From contig NZ_SKCD01000055.1 in the NCBI RefSeq assembly GCF_006542765.1, positions 275,757 through 339,756 of the forward strand: 64,000 nucleotides of DNA, given 5' to 3'. Shown here piece after piece: positions 35,911-44,607 of the stretch. This stretch comes from Paenibacillus luteus. Lineage in GTDB: Bacteria > Bacillota > Bacilli > Paenibacillales > Paenibacillaceae. Below the pieces are notes generated by a model that ran no database searches, was not told the DNA's origin, and saw only the letters and a list, made by a program, of their open reading frames with translations. The position numbers and the translations under genes were made by a program. The stretch's first letter is position 1, and each line of letters starts with the position of its first letter.

Positions 35911-37575
35911 TTATTGGGAAGCCTGCCAAGCGTTCACTTCTCCGGTAATCGTATTGCCGCCAAGATCATTCCACTGAGTTACGAATTGATCGAATTCGTC
36001 GATCGAACCGCCCATGATAATGCGGGTGAATACCTCTAACTGCAGCTTTTGAAGCGTAGCGTTGTTATCGGTCATCCCTTGCGTAGGGGCGCCGAAGTAA
36101 GCGTCATCGACAAGCTGCGCGTTTTTGGAGTAGCCGTCAATGACCGATAAGGAGCCGGCTGGCCCGTACATCTGTTCATTGCCCCACAGCTTATGGTCTC
36201 CAGCACGGAAGGCCAAAATATTATCATAATAACCTTTCTCCTCTGTATTTAGGCTGGAAGAATCCTTCGCTTCCAATGCCTTGACTACGTTGAGATAGGC
36301 GTCGAGATTTTTGCGCGGCGCTTCGCCATAGAGGAGCGCGTATTCGAAAATGGCGGTATTGTTGTTGACGCTATAAACATCTGGCTGGGCCGTTTCGCCC
36401 CAAAGCTTCTCGAAGTCGAAGTTCAGCACCTTAACGGCCGCTTCCGGGTTTTTCGCTCCTTTTTTGACCACATAATACGTGTTGATGGCAAAAGGCACTT
36501 GCGCTTTGGCGGGTTGGTCGTCGATGGAGACGATCGAAATCGGTTTCCATTCCATCGCAGGTTCCGCATTTTTTCCGTCCTGCAGCCAGCCTGCATTCCA
36601 GAAGAAGCCGTAGAACAAACCCAGCTTGCCGCCGTTGGCAGCTTCGCTTACCTTGGTCGCATCCTTGGTTCCGAACTCCTTGTCAAGCAAACCTTGTTTA
36701 TAAAGCTCCTGCAGTTTAAGCAATGCTGCTTTGGTTTCCGGCTGTACGCTGCCGTAGCCCAGTTTTCCAGAGGCATCCTTCACCCATGTGTTTGGATAGG
36801 CATGAAAGCCGTTAAAGAAGCCTTGCATGCCGGCGTAGAAGCCGAAAATATCTTTATTAATGCCAAGGCCGTAAGTGTCGGCTTTATTGTTGCCGTCCGG
36901 GTCCTGCTTAACGAAAGCTTCGGCGGTTTTGATCACGTCGTCCATCGTTTTGGGCTCAGGCAGCCCGAGCTTCTGGAGCCAGTCCGTACGTACCCAGAGG
37001 ACATGGGTTTGTCCAAGCCCGGAGGTCATATTGGGCAGACCGTACAGCTTGCCGTCGAAGGTAGCGGATTTAATGGCATTGCCTCCGTCTTGCGACATAA
37101 TGCCTTTGGTCAGCTCCGATCCGTACTGCTCGTAGAGAGAGGTGAGATCCTCAAGAGCGTCATCCTCGACCAGCCGTTTCAGCTGGGAAGCGCTGACCGG
37201 TGTAATATCAGGCAGATCATCGGAAGCGATGGCGATGTTAAGCTTCTGATCGTATTGGGCAGTCGGTGTTGTCCATAAATACTTCACCTTCACGCCAAGC
37301 TCGCTCTCGTAGGCCTTCGACCACACGTTGTTGTCAATGGATTCTCCTTCGCTGTACTTGGTGCCCTCGGTAATTCCTCGAACGGCGGTTACTTCAATCG
37401 GAGGATCGTATTTCCCCAAGGGTGTTATCGAAGCGGTGTCCTTGGGCGTGTTGCTGCCAGCCGCGCTTTCTTCAGGTGTAGTGCCTCCGTTATTGCCGTT
37501 GCCGCTGCTGCATGCAGCCAGCGAAAGAACGAGAAATGAAGACAGTAAAAGCGCTATTCCCTTTTTTCCTTTCAT
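35911..37575 (-). CDS. Carbohydrate ABC extracellular substrate-binding lipoprotein, LplA type
   Basis: A 554-residue lipoprotein with a lipobox at LVLSLAACSSG and a Gly/Asn/Thr spacer, then a long family 1 binding-protein fold. The size (over 500 residues) and features such as LKRLVEDDALEDLT and VIDGYSKNAQ are those of LplA/YtcQ-like proteins that capture plant-polysaccharide oligosaccharides. AAAGGGGA lies before the ATG. Directly upstream are a YesN/YesM two-component pair, which should sense the same sugars, and a cre-like palindrome. Confidence 0.92.
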   Translation of the reverse strand: MKGKKGIALLLSSFLVLSLAACSSGNGNNGGTTPEESAAGSNTPKDTASITPLGKYDPPIEVTAVRGITEGTKYSEGESIDNNVWSKAYESELGVKVKYLWTTPTAQYDQKLNIAIASDDLPDITPVSASQLKRLVEDDALEDLTSLYEQYGSELTKGIMSQDGGNAIKSATFDGKLYGLPNMTSGLGQTHVLWVRTDWLQKLGLPEPKTMDDVIKTAEAFVKQDPDGNNKADTYGLGINKDIFGFYAGMQGFFNGFHAYPNTWVKDASGKLGYGSVQPETKAALLKLQELYKQGLLDKEFGTKDATKVSEAANGGKLGLFYGFFWNAGWLQDGKNAEPAMEWKPISIVSIDDQPAKAQVPFAINTYYVVKKGAKNPEAAVKVLNFDFEKLWGETAQPDVYSVNNNTAIFEYALLYGEAPRKNLDAYLNVVKALEAKDSSSLNTEEKGYYDNILAFRAGDHKLWGNEQMYGPAGSLSVIDGYSKNAQLVDDAYFGAPTQGMTDNNATLQKLQLEVFTRIIMGGSIDEFDQFVTQWNDLGGNTITGEVNAWQASQ

Positions 37576-37626
37576 CGTGCAGACATCCCCTTTCTGCTAT
37601 CTTTATTCCTTTGCAGCGTAAGTATA

Positions 37627-37638
37627 GCAAACGCTTGC
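37627..37638. promoter_or_regulatory. cre-like palindrome upstream of the LplA-type gene
   Basis: GCAAACGCTTGC at 37627-37638 is an imperfect palindrome 52 bp upstream of the start codon. In its 14-bp context it matches 10 positions of the cre consensus TGWAANCGNTNWCA. It may be a weak CcpA site or a LacI-type operator. Confidence 0.4.
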
Positions 37639-37821
37639 GATAGGCTGTGAGTGGTTCAATTTTGAAGGTAGTTAGAATATTTTCCGCTCTGCTGAGCCAT
37701 CAGAAAATTTCCCTCGCACCATATGAGGATTATTTTCTCCTGGTTGCTGCTTCGGTAGACGGTAAAAAGCCTGAACGCGCGCAGCGGATGATGCCGCCAG
37801 CCGCTTTCGGGCCTCTTCGAT

Positions 37822-38853
37822 TTAGGGACGCTCCGTATGCAGCTGCCTGAATTCGCTTGGCAGCATGCCGGTTTGTTCCTTGAATAGCTTGCTGAAATAA
37901 CGCTGGTCCATAAAACCGCATTTTTCGGCGATAAGATAGACCGGATGATTGGTGGACAGGAGAAGCTCCTTCGCGGCGTGAAGGCTTGCGGTCTGAAGGA
38001 AGTGGCTGAACGTCAGCCGCATAATATCCCGGAAGCTGGTGCTGAAATAGCTTTTGCTCAGATTAACGAGCTGGCAGATTTCGCTTTGCTTCAGATGCTG
38101 GCCGGGGTGCTCTGCAATCAGATCGACGGCTTTGATGACCGCTCGGATGACATCCTCGGAATAGGCGGAGCTTCTCAGCCATGCGGCGAGTTCCGATCGT
38201 ATGCCTTGCAGCCAGCTGGCGGCGCCGCCGCTACTAGGCAGGGAGGGGCGCCGCTCCCAGTCAAACATCGGAAAGCTGCGTTTCCAGCGCTCCGCTGCAA
38301 CGGACAGAATGGCATGGGCCTCATTGCCGCCCGCTTGCTCCAGCTCACTAATCGCCTGGGATAGTAGGCTGAACCTGTCGTCTTCCATGACCCACTGCAG
38401 ATCTGAGCTTGTTTCGGCAGCCGCATTGCGGGCGAGGGCAAGCTTCTCCTTGGCCAAATGGCTGCTCGATGTATCCTGCCGGACGGCCTTCAGTATCCGC
38501 TCCATGGTCACATCGAGATCTAATTCCTCCAGCTGTGTTTTGACGATATAATCAATTGCCCCAAGGCGAAGCGCCTCTTGAATGAATTCAAAGTCCTGAT
38601 GGCAGGTGAGGATAACGACTTTCAGCGCGGGATCATGCTCCTGTGCTTTCTTCATCAGCTCTAAGCCAGACATGCCAGGCATCGTAATATCCGTCATCAA
38701 TAGCTGAACGGGGTGCGATCGCAAAAACTCCATGGCCCGCTCGCCAGTCGCGGCTTCGCCTGCAATTTCTACGCCAAACTTGCTCCAAGGGAACATGAGC
38801 CGCATCCCTTTGCGTACCAAGCTTTCGTCATCCACGATTAGGGCCTGAATCAA
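37822..38853 (-). CDS. YesN-like response regulator with AraC HTH
   Basis: A 343-residue regulator with a receiver domain (IVDDESLVRKGMRL, phosphoacceptor Asp in LLMTDITMPGMSG, Lys in YIVKTQ) and a C-terminal AraC double HTH (LVNLSKSYFSTSFRDIMRLT and CGFMDQRYFSKLFKEQTGML). The start codon is TTG at 38853, with GGAG nine bases before it; the gene overlaps the end of the sensor kinase gene by 26 bases. It should activate the adjacent importer operon in response to its kinase. Confidence 0.93.
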   Translation of the reverse strand: MIQALIVDDESLVRKGMRLMFPWSKFGVEIAGEAATGERAMEFLRSHPVQLLMTDITMPGMSGLELMKKAQEHDPALKVVILTCHQDFEFIQEALRLGAIDYIVKTQLEELDLDVTMERILKAVRQDTSSSHLAKEKLALARNAAAETSSDLQWVMEDDRFSLLSQAISELEQAGGNEAHAILSVAAERWKRSFPMFDWERRPSLPSSGGAASWLQGIRSELAAWLRSSAYSEDVIRAVIKAVDLIAEHPGQHLKQSEICQLVNLSKSYFSTSFRDIMRLTFSHFLQTASLHAAKELLLSTNHPVYLIAEKCGFMDQRYFSKLFKEQTGMLPSEFRQLHTERP

Positions 38854-40597
38854 GGGCTTCCACTCCTTTTATGGTATCCGGGAGACGAATGGCGATCGTT
38901 GTACCGATCCCTGTCCCGCTTTCCATCGTTAATTGTGCTTCTGTGCCATAATAAACGTCCAGCATTTTTTTGACGTAGCGCAGTCCGATTCCGAGCCCCG
39001 ACTTGCGGAGCTGATCGTCCTCCTCCTCCAGCATCGCGAGGAGCTTGTCAGCCGGGATGCCCTTGCCATTGTCCTTTACGCGAAGGTACAAGGAACTGTC
39101 AGCTCGCGTAATTGTCACCTCGATTTCCCCTCGGTCATCGTCATCGAAGCCGTGGTACAGCGCGTTTTCGACTAATGGCTGAAGAATAAAGCGCGGAATC
39201 GGGACGTCTAGGCATTCCGGCCCAATGCTCAGCTTAACGTTAAAAGAATGATCGTATCTTATATTTTGCAAATCGATATAATCTCGAACGGCATCGACCT
39301 CTTCGCGTACCGTTACGATAATGTTTTTCTTGCCCAGATTATAATGCAGCACCCTTGTGAAAATCGAGACCAGCCGGGCGATATTGGTATGGCCTTCGAT
39401 GCGGGCCAGCCACTGGATGGTGTTCAGGGTGTTATGCAGGAAATGCGGATTGATTTGGACAAGCAGCTTCTCTACCTCCAGCTGTCCGCGCCGTTTCTCC
39501 TTGTCCTCCACGTCGGTAATCAGCTCGGATATGCGCCGGCTCATTTGATGGAAATTGTTCATGATGTGGTTGAACTCTGTCAATCCTGTAGCGGACACCT
39601 GAGTAAGAGATGGATTGTAACTGAACCGGGTAATCTCTCGGTTGATGATCCGAATGGGGCGATAAACCATCCGCCAGATTAGCCAGGCGAGAATAATGCC
39701 CAGTCCGAAGGAAAGCGAAGCAAACAAGATGAACTGCGAAAGCCATTTGTTTAATTCGCGGTTATAGTCATCCTTCGGAATGAGTTGATATAAGGTCCAG
39801 CCTTGCTGCCCGGTTGCTTCAAAGACTTTGTATGCGTGATCAGGCGGTTCGAAGGCAGTTTGCTGGTTATCCGGTCCGCTGGGCATATTCGTATAGGCAA
39901 TCTGCTTGGCAGGCGTGGTTAAAACGTGGTAGACCGGTGATTCCTCATGGCTGGCTGCTGCCGTACTCGCCTTCGCAAACATCGCATCGAGACCAACGAC
40001 TTTGGTCTCGATGTAAGCATAGAGGGAGCGTCCTTGTCCATAATTCAGCTTGCGGAGCAAGGAGAATACGGGCTCGGCCTGATTGGCAACGTCCAGCGAT
40101 TCATGCGGCCCGTAATAGGTGAACAGCTTTTGCTTGAAGAAGGCATGCAAATCTTCGGGTTGGAACTGAAGCTTCACGTTGGCATTTGGGAACAGCAGGG
40201 GTTCTGCCTGCTCGGGCGCATAATAAAACATGACGCCCAGATTGGGATTGGAAAAGTTGACATTGGCGACAGATTGGTTAATGTTGCGGTATAAAATCGC
40301 GCGGTCAAAAGAATTGTTGCTCGTGATGAAGTTCACGACGTCCCGGCCTATGCCGCCCTCGATATCCATAAGCTGCGACACGCGTCCAAGCTCGTCGAGT
40401 TTCCGGTCAAGCTCGTCGCGCTCGCGCTGAACTTTGTCGAGCCATTCCGCTTCGATTTTTTCGGTCTGAACGATATATATCCAACGATACGAAATATAAC
40501 CGGTCAATAAAATAGGAATAATCGTGGCGATCGCCAAGATGACAGCGAGCCTGCCTTTGAGCGAGCTAATTAATGAAAAGCGATGGACAGATTCCAT
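38828..40597 (-). CDS. YesM-like sensor histidine kinase
   Basis: A 589-residue membrane sensor. A helix near 15-35 is followed by an extracellular dCache-like region of about 250 residues, a second helix near 285-310, a HAMP domain, and a His_kinase domain with the phosphoacceptor in VQINPHFLHNTLNTIQWL. The ATPase has ENALYHGFDDDD and DNGKGIPADKLL with GIGLRYVKKML. GGAGG precedes the ATG. With the overlapping YesN-like regulator it forms a two-component system that probably senses sugars handled by the LplABC-like importer. Confidence 0.93.
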   Translation of the reverse strand: MESVHRFSLISSLKGRLAVILAIATIIPILLTGYISYRWIYIVQTEKIEAEWLDKVQRERDELDRKLDELGRVSQLMDIEGGIGRDVVNFITSNNSFDRAILYRNINQSVANVNFSNPNLGVMFYYAPEQAEPLLFPNANVKLQFQPEDLHAFFKQKLFTYYGPHESLDVANQAEPVFSLLRKLNYGQGRSLYAYIETKVVGLDAMFAKASTAAASHEESPVYHVLTTPAKQIAYTNMPSGPDNQQTAFEPPDHAYKVFEATGQQGWTLYQLIPKDDYNRELNKWLSQFILFASLSFGLGIILAWLIWRMVYRPIRIINREITRFSYNPSLTQVSATGLTEFNHIMNNFHQMSRRISELITDVEDKEKRRGQLEVEKLLVQINPHFLHNTLNTIQWLARIEGHTNIARLVSIFTRVLHYNLGKKNIIVTVREEVDAVRDYIDLQNIRYDHSFNVKLSIGPECLDVPIPRFILQPLVENALYHGFDDDDRGEIEVTITRADSSLYLRVKDNGKGIPADKLLAMLEEEDDQLRKSGLGIGLRYVKKMLDVYYGTEAQLTMESGTGIGTTIAIRLPDTIKGVEALDSGPNRG

Positions 40598-40740
40598 ACG
40601 CTAGAAGCCTCCTATGCGGCGATAATCGTTCCGCCTGCCCGCCTTTGCACAGCGAGAGCGAGAACAGCACTATCTTAACATAAGCGGTATCGATTCGGTA
40701 CAAGCGGGATTTTGGAGGGCGTGTAGAGGAGGAGAGGCGG

Positions 40741-40775
40741 AAAAAGAGGAGACAGGCTTAGGCCCATCTCCTCCT
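40741..40775 (-). terminator. Terminator of the GH43 gene
   Basis: On the minus strand GAGGAGA pairs with TCTCCTC around an inner GGC/GCC stem and is followed by TTTTT. It lies 16 bp after the GH43 stop codon. Confidence 0.75.
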
Positions 40776-40790
40776 GCTGAATATGAATGG

Positions 40791-42671
40791 CTAAAAGTTG
40801 TAGCGCTTGAACGTTGCATCACTCTTTAGGGTTGCGGCACTAGCTGAATTGACGGCAGCGAGCTGAAGCACATAGTTATAATGCCGAATGAAGTAGCCGG
40901 GCTGGCTGTAGGATTCGTAGGATGCTTTTGTACTATCGGCCCAGCCTGCAACCTGATTAAAGGAGGCATCATTTTTAAAGGTGCCTGTTCCGCTATATTG
41001 CTGCAGTACGATTTGGTTGCTGGCGTTGCGCGCCAAGTAGTAGCCAGGCAAATTCATCGATTCGAACGAGACAGCAGATGAGCTGGCAAGTCCCGGTACG
41101 ATGCGGAATTGAGAGTCCAAGGCGGGCGAGACGTTCTCGTCGATGCGGGCCGCATAATTATAATGGCGAACATAACGGGTAGAGTAATTATGCGATTCAA
41201 GCCGGCTATAGCCAGTCGCGTCGGCAGTTGCAGGACCAAGCAAGCGCACTTCATGCACCGTCGGCGTATACCAATTGCTTGGGTTGTTGAAGAGCACGGC
41301 ATTCACCAGGTTAATGCGCACATAACGGGCCGTAAAGCGGACCGCATCCGTCGTAAAGCCATAGCTCGTATTGCTGGTTCGATCGATGGCTGCATAGTTG
41401 ATTCCATCGTTGCTTACTTCGATTTTATATTTGTAGTAGGCCTCGGAGCCCTTGTACATGAACCAAGAGATGTCCACTTCTGTAATCGTTTTCGGAGCGC
41501 CGAAGTCAACCTGCCACCAAGCAGGCCAGGAGCTGCTGGAAGCGGTCCAACTGGTCTGGGCATTGCCGTCATTCGCATTGCTGGCGGAGGAGGATGAGCC
41601 CGTAGAACTCGCGGTGGCCGTTTTTCCTTGCGCATGGTTCACAAGCGACGGCAGGGTGACGGTCCCGGTAGCGGCATCGATGCTCCAAGAGCTGTACCAA
41701 TTCAGCGAAGCGGCAGCAGTTGAATCATTTAACGTAAGCGGCAGCCAGATGTAATGATGGTCGCTTAAGTTAAGCGGATTCCAGCGATCGCCCATATAAA
41801 TATAGGAGGTTGTGCTGCTGCCGGTAATCGTTGCGATGCTATGGATCTGCGACCCATAGGCTGCGGGATCACCAAAGGGGGACAAGGAGGACCATGTGCC
41901 TGTCATGGAGCTTGCCGTAGCATAGCCGCCTTGGTTTGGATACCAGCCGGAGGCCTGTGAGGTAAACAAGTAATAGGTATTGTTTTTCTTCACGACGGCA
42001 GGAGCCTCGCGGTATCCATTCTCAAATACCCAGCCGACAAAGGAGGAGACGTCGGTGTAGCTGGCATTCAGCTGGAAGATCGCCATGGTGTCGTTCGTAC
42101 CGCCGTTTTTCTTCGATGCAGTCACTAAGTAGCCGGTGCCGTTCGTGTCGACGAAAACCGTCATGTCGCGAGATTCATAATTGAGCGGACGGAAGCTGCC
42201 TTGGTAAGTGAAATTCCCGTCTGGTGTGCTGCTTGTGGCAACAGCGACGCGGCCCAGGGAATAATCGGTGCCGTTCTCGTAATGCATCCAGAGCACGTAC
42301 TTGTTCGTGGCGGCATTGTAGATGACCTTTGGCCGCTCAATCTTGCTGGAGTTCAGCTCGGGAGCAGAGCTTTTTGTTAAAATGCTGTTGCCGAGCGTCC
42401 AGTTTTTCAAATCGGTGGAGGTGTATACGTTAACCCTGTCAAACGTCCAGTTTACGGCTTTCTCGCCATACATGTAGTAGGTGGACCCCACCTTTAAAAT
42501 ATTGCCGCTATGGGCGTCAATGGGGTTGCCGGCCGTGTCCAGCCACTCGGTTCCATTCGTGATGCTAACATTCGCTGCTTCCGCGTGTTCAAGCTTTGCT
42601 CCTGCATACACTAAAACCATAAGTAAGAACATGGTGATGAACATGGACAATCTTTTTCGGGTAATACGCAT
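40791..42671 (-). CDS. Secreted GH43 glycosidase with CBM32 and AbfB-type modules
   Basis: A 626-residue exported enzyme with a signal peptide ending near AKLEHAEA. Residues about 35-340 are a five-bladed GH43 propeller (DAHSGNILKVGSTYYMYGE, then IERPKVIYN), of the kind that includes exo-beta-1,3-galactanases (subfamily 24). A discoidin (F5/8 type C, CBM32) module follows near 345-475 with SWTASSSSWPAWWQVDFG. An AbfB-like module (CBM42) occupies about 480-626, with repeats such as TRYVRHYNYAARI and GYFIRHYNYVLQL. The architecture suggests action on arabinogalactan-type polymers. GGGAGGG precedes the ATG. A perfect cre upstream indicates carbon catabolite control. Confidence 0.87.
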   Translation of the reverse strand: MRITRKRLSMFITMFLLMVLVYAGAKLEHAEAANVSITNGTEWLDTAGNPIDAHSGNILKVGSTYYMYGEKAVNWTFDRVNVYTSTDLKNWTLGNSILTKSSAPELNSSKIERPKVIYNAATNKYVLWMHYENGTDYSLGRVAVATSSTPDGNFTYQGSFRPLNYESRDMTVFVDTNGTGYLVTASKKNGGTNDTMAIFQLNASYTDVSSFVGWVFENGYREAPAVVKKNNTYYLFTSQASGWYPNQGGYATASSMTGTWSSLSPFGDPAAYGSQIHSIATITGSSTTSYIYMGDRWNPLNLSDHHYIWLPLTLNDSTAAASLNWYSSWSIDAATGTVTLPSLVNHAQGKTATASSTGSSSSASNANDGNAQTSWTASSSSWPAWWQVDFGAPKTITEVDISWFMYKGSEAYYKYKIEVSNDGINYAAIDRTSNTSYGFTTDAVRFTARYVRINLVNAVLFNNPSNWYTPTVHEVRLLGPATADATGYSRLESHNYSTRYVRHYNYAARIDENVSPALDSQFRIVPGLASSSAVSFESMNLPGYYLARNASNQIVLQQYSGTGTFKNDASFNQVAGWADSTKASYESYSQPGYFIRHYNYVLQLAAVNSASAATLKSDATFKRYNF

Positions 42672-42804
42672 ACTCTAATTCCCTCCCGTAAACGATGGAT
42701 GATCCTTCATCAATAAGATAAAAGCATTTGCTGTTATCTTGTCCTGAGGAAAAAAAGTCTGGGCAGCTTGCGAATCTGGATCTCATCCAGAATGTAACGA
42801 ATAT

Positions 42805-42818
42805 TGTAAACGCTTACA
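42805..42818. promoter_or_regulatory. Perfect cre site upstream of the GH43 gene
   Basis: TGTAAACGCTTACA matches the cre consensus TGWAANCGNTNWCA at every position and is a near-perfect palindrome. It lies 134 bp before the GH43 start, so CcpA should repress or modulate that gene when glucose is present. It is also 73 bp upstream of the hisS-like promoter on the other strand. Confidence 0.85.
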
Positions 42819-42890
42819 AGTGAACATAACAAACTTATGTGAAAAAAAATGATCTTGTCTGAGTGAACAATTTTGTTCAAGGGGGTGGGG

Positions 42891-42919
42891 TTGCTAAACA
42901 AGCGGTGATTCGCTATAAT
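42891..42919 (+). promoter_or_regulatory. Sigma-A promoter of the hisS-like gene
   Basis: TTGCTA, exactly 17 bases, then a perfect TATAAT. Transcription would start near 42926, about 25 bases before the leader peptide start codon. Confidence 0.85.
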
Positions 42920-42950
42920 CACATTAATTCAGTCGAAGGGATTGGGTATC

Positions 42951-42998
42951 ATGTACACATTCCAATTGAATCAGCTTCATCATTTCATTAAGCGTTAG
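42951..42998 (+). CDS. Putative 15-residue His leader peptide
   Basis: A short frame, MYTFQLNQLHHFIKR, ending at TAG 42996. AAGGGA lies ten bases before the ATG, and a perfect promoter lies 32 bp upstream. The two adjacent His codons (CAT CAT at 42978-42983) precede the first arm of an RNA hairpin by eight bases. This is the geometry expected of an attenuator leader peptide for a histidine-related gene. The peptide itself need have no function. Confidence 0.6.
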   Translation: MYTFQLNQLHHFIKR

Positions 42999-43096
42999 CA
43001 CCCCTGAACTTTTCTCAGGGCGGGCTAGCGCTTCTCGCGTTGGCCTCCCTGCAGCATACGATGCGCGCAGGACCAAGAGGTCCTGCGCGTTTTTTT
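42991..43096 (+). promoter_or_regulatory. Attenuator: alternative hairpins and terminator before the hisS-like gene
   Basis: Several mutually exclusive stems are visible. Stem 1:2 pairs AGCGTTAGC (42991-42999) with GCTAGCGCT (43024-43032), with an inner CCCTGA/TCAGGG. Stem 2:3 pairs GGGCTAGCGC (43022-43031) with GCGTTGGCCT (43037-43046), all ten positions pairing if G-U is allowed. CCTGC (43048-43052) with GCAGG (43067-43071) could act as antiterminator. The terminator pairs CGCGCAGGACC (43064-43074) with its complement at 43079-43089 and is followed by seven T. The T-box core sequence is absent. Confidence 0.65.
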
Positions 43097-43126
43097 ATTC
43101 CAATTTAACGGGAGAGGATGATCGTG

Positions 43127-44419
43127 ATGCAAAATGTGAAGGGGACTTATGATTATTTTGGCAGGGAACAAGCGAGAAGAAGACAAATCCAGAACATCCT
43201 GCGTGATAAATTTGAGCTATATGATTTTGACGAGATGGTCACGACCGAGCTGACGGAGCTTGACTTCCTCACCTCCAAATATGCAGGCGGCGATGAAATT
43301 GTGAAGGAAATGTACCAACTGACCGATCAGCGCAAGCGACGATTAGGCTTGCGGTATGACCTGACGATCCCCTTCGCGAAGGTGATCGCCTTAAACCCGG
43401 GCATCGAGCTGCCGTTCAAGCGTTATGAGATGGGCAAAGTATTTCGCGATGGGCCGGTAAAACGCGGACGGCTGCGGGAATTTCTGCAATGCGATGTCGA
43501 TGTGGTGGGAGTGAAGGGACCGGAGGCAGAAGTCGAACTGATGCAGCTGGCGGCAGACGTATTCCGCGCGCTGGATATTGCTGTGATACTGAAATGGAAC
43601 AATCGGCGTTTCTTGGCCGAAGTGCTGGAGGCAGTCGGTGTTCAGGCCGAGGATACTTCCTCGGTTATGCTGACCCTGGATAAGCTTGCAAAAATCGGGG
43701 TTATCGGCGTGAAGGAGGAACTGCTGGATAAAGGTCTCAGCGCTGACGCCACGCGTGGCGTTATGGGACTGCTCGAGCTTGAGGATGTAAACTTGGAGGA
43801 TATTGTTGGGAAATATGAGCTTCAAGGCAGCGAGGGAGTGCTCGAAGTGCTCGCGGTACGAAATATATTGAGGGAGCTTGGTTTAGATGAGACATGCGTC
43901 TTCGATCTGTTTCTCTCTCGGGGCCTTTCTTTCTACACAGGTACCGTTTACGAAATCTTTGACGCATCGGGAGGATATTCCTCCAGCTTAGGTGGCGGCG
44001 GGCGGTATGATGCCATTATTGGCAAGCTTGTGGGAAGGGATGACACCGAATCTGAATATAGCGCAGTAGGGCTCTCTTTCGGTATGGAGTCGATTATGGC
44101 GGTCCTTGAAGAACGAGCTTACGAGGCCGTTCAAGCTCCGGTTGTGCTAATTCCGGTTGGCGTGAGTGCCATAGAGCTGCTGCAAACGGCAGCAGAGCTG
44201 CGCGCTGCTGGCCTTCGAGTAAGACTGGATACGAGCGGGCGCAAGCTGAAAAATATTTTGGCCTCCCTTGCCAGTAGCGGCATCCGGTATGCGGTGCTGG
44301 TTGGAGAGACCGAATGGAAGGCTGGCATGGTGCGCCTTAAGGATATGGAGGAGCGGGTGGAGCGGGACGTGAGCATGGATGAACTGCTTTACCGAATTGC
44401 AGACAAATATGTCGGATGA
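43127..44419 (+). CDS. hisS: Histidyl-tRNA synthetase-like protein (second, HisS2 type)
   Basis: A 430-residue class II synthetase of the histidine type. Motif 2 is seen in FKRYEMGKVFRDGPVKRGRLRE, the HisA-type motif is LRYDLTIPFAK, the HisB-type motif is RGLSFYTGTVYEI, and motif 3 has the GGGGRYD segment. A C-terminal anticodon-binding domain (from about residue 335, VLIPVGVSAIELLQTAAEL) is kept, unlike HisZ regulatory subunits, which usually lack it. LRYDLT is the form found in extra HisRS copies such as Bacillus cereus HisS2. ATG 43127 was chosen over 43118 for its distance from GGGAGAGG. It stands alone, behind a putative His attenuator, and no histidine biosynthesis genes are adjacent. 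Confidence 0.85.
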   Translation: MQNVKGTYDYFGREQARRRQIQNILRDKFELYDFDEMVTTELTELDFLTSKYAGGDEIVKEMYQLTDQRKRRLGLRYDLTIPFAKVIALNPGIELPFKRYEMGKVFRDGPVKRGRLREFLQCDVDVVGVKGPEAEVELMQLAADVFRALDIAVILKWNNRRFLAEVLEAVGVQAEDTSSVMLTLDKLAKIGVIGVKEELLDKGLSADATRGVMGLLELEDVNLEDIVGKYELQGSEGVLEVLAVRNILRELGLDETCVFDLFLSRGLSFYTGTVYEIFDASGGYSSSLGGGGRYDAIIGKLVGRDDTESEYSAVGLSFGMESIMAVLEERAYEAVQAPVVLIPVGVSAIELLQTAAELRAAGLRVRLDTSGRKLKNILASLASSGIRYAVLVGETEWKAGMVRLKDMEERVERDVSMDELLYRIADKYVG

Positions 44420-44552
44420 TTCTTTCCTGTGAAAGTCCGGGCGTTCATGCTGCTTTACGGCTGAGTCGCATGCTTGGCACTGAATTAAGGACATAACGGC
44501 AGGCTGGGAATCTGGACGTATATTAATTGATTGGGCTATTTGCCAATCGACA

Positions 44553-44603
44553 GAAAAAAGGGCAATCCTGTAGCAAACGATGGCTGCAGGATTGCCCTTT
44601 TTA
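44553..44603. terminator. Bidirectional terminator between hisS-like and peroxidase genes
   Basis: AAAAAGGGCAATCCTG pairs with CAGGATTGCCCTTTTT, giving a 16-bp stem with T-runs on both strands. It serves the convergent hisS-like and glutathione peroxidase genes. Confidence 0.88.
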
Positions 44604-44607
44604 TGAA

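Noticed and set aside
42926..43117. T-box riboswitch before the hisS-like gene
   Set aside because: The conserved GGGTGGNACCGCG core and the long stem I are absent, and the leader is under 200 bases; a leader peptide with His codons fits better.
43391..43825. 144-codon minus-strand frame opposite the hisS-like gene
   Set aside because: Antisense shadow without supporting signals.
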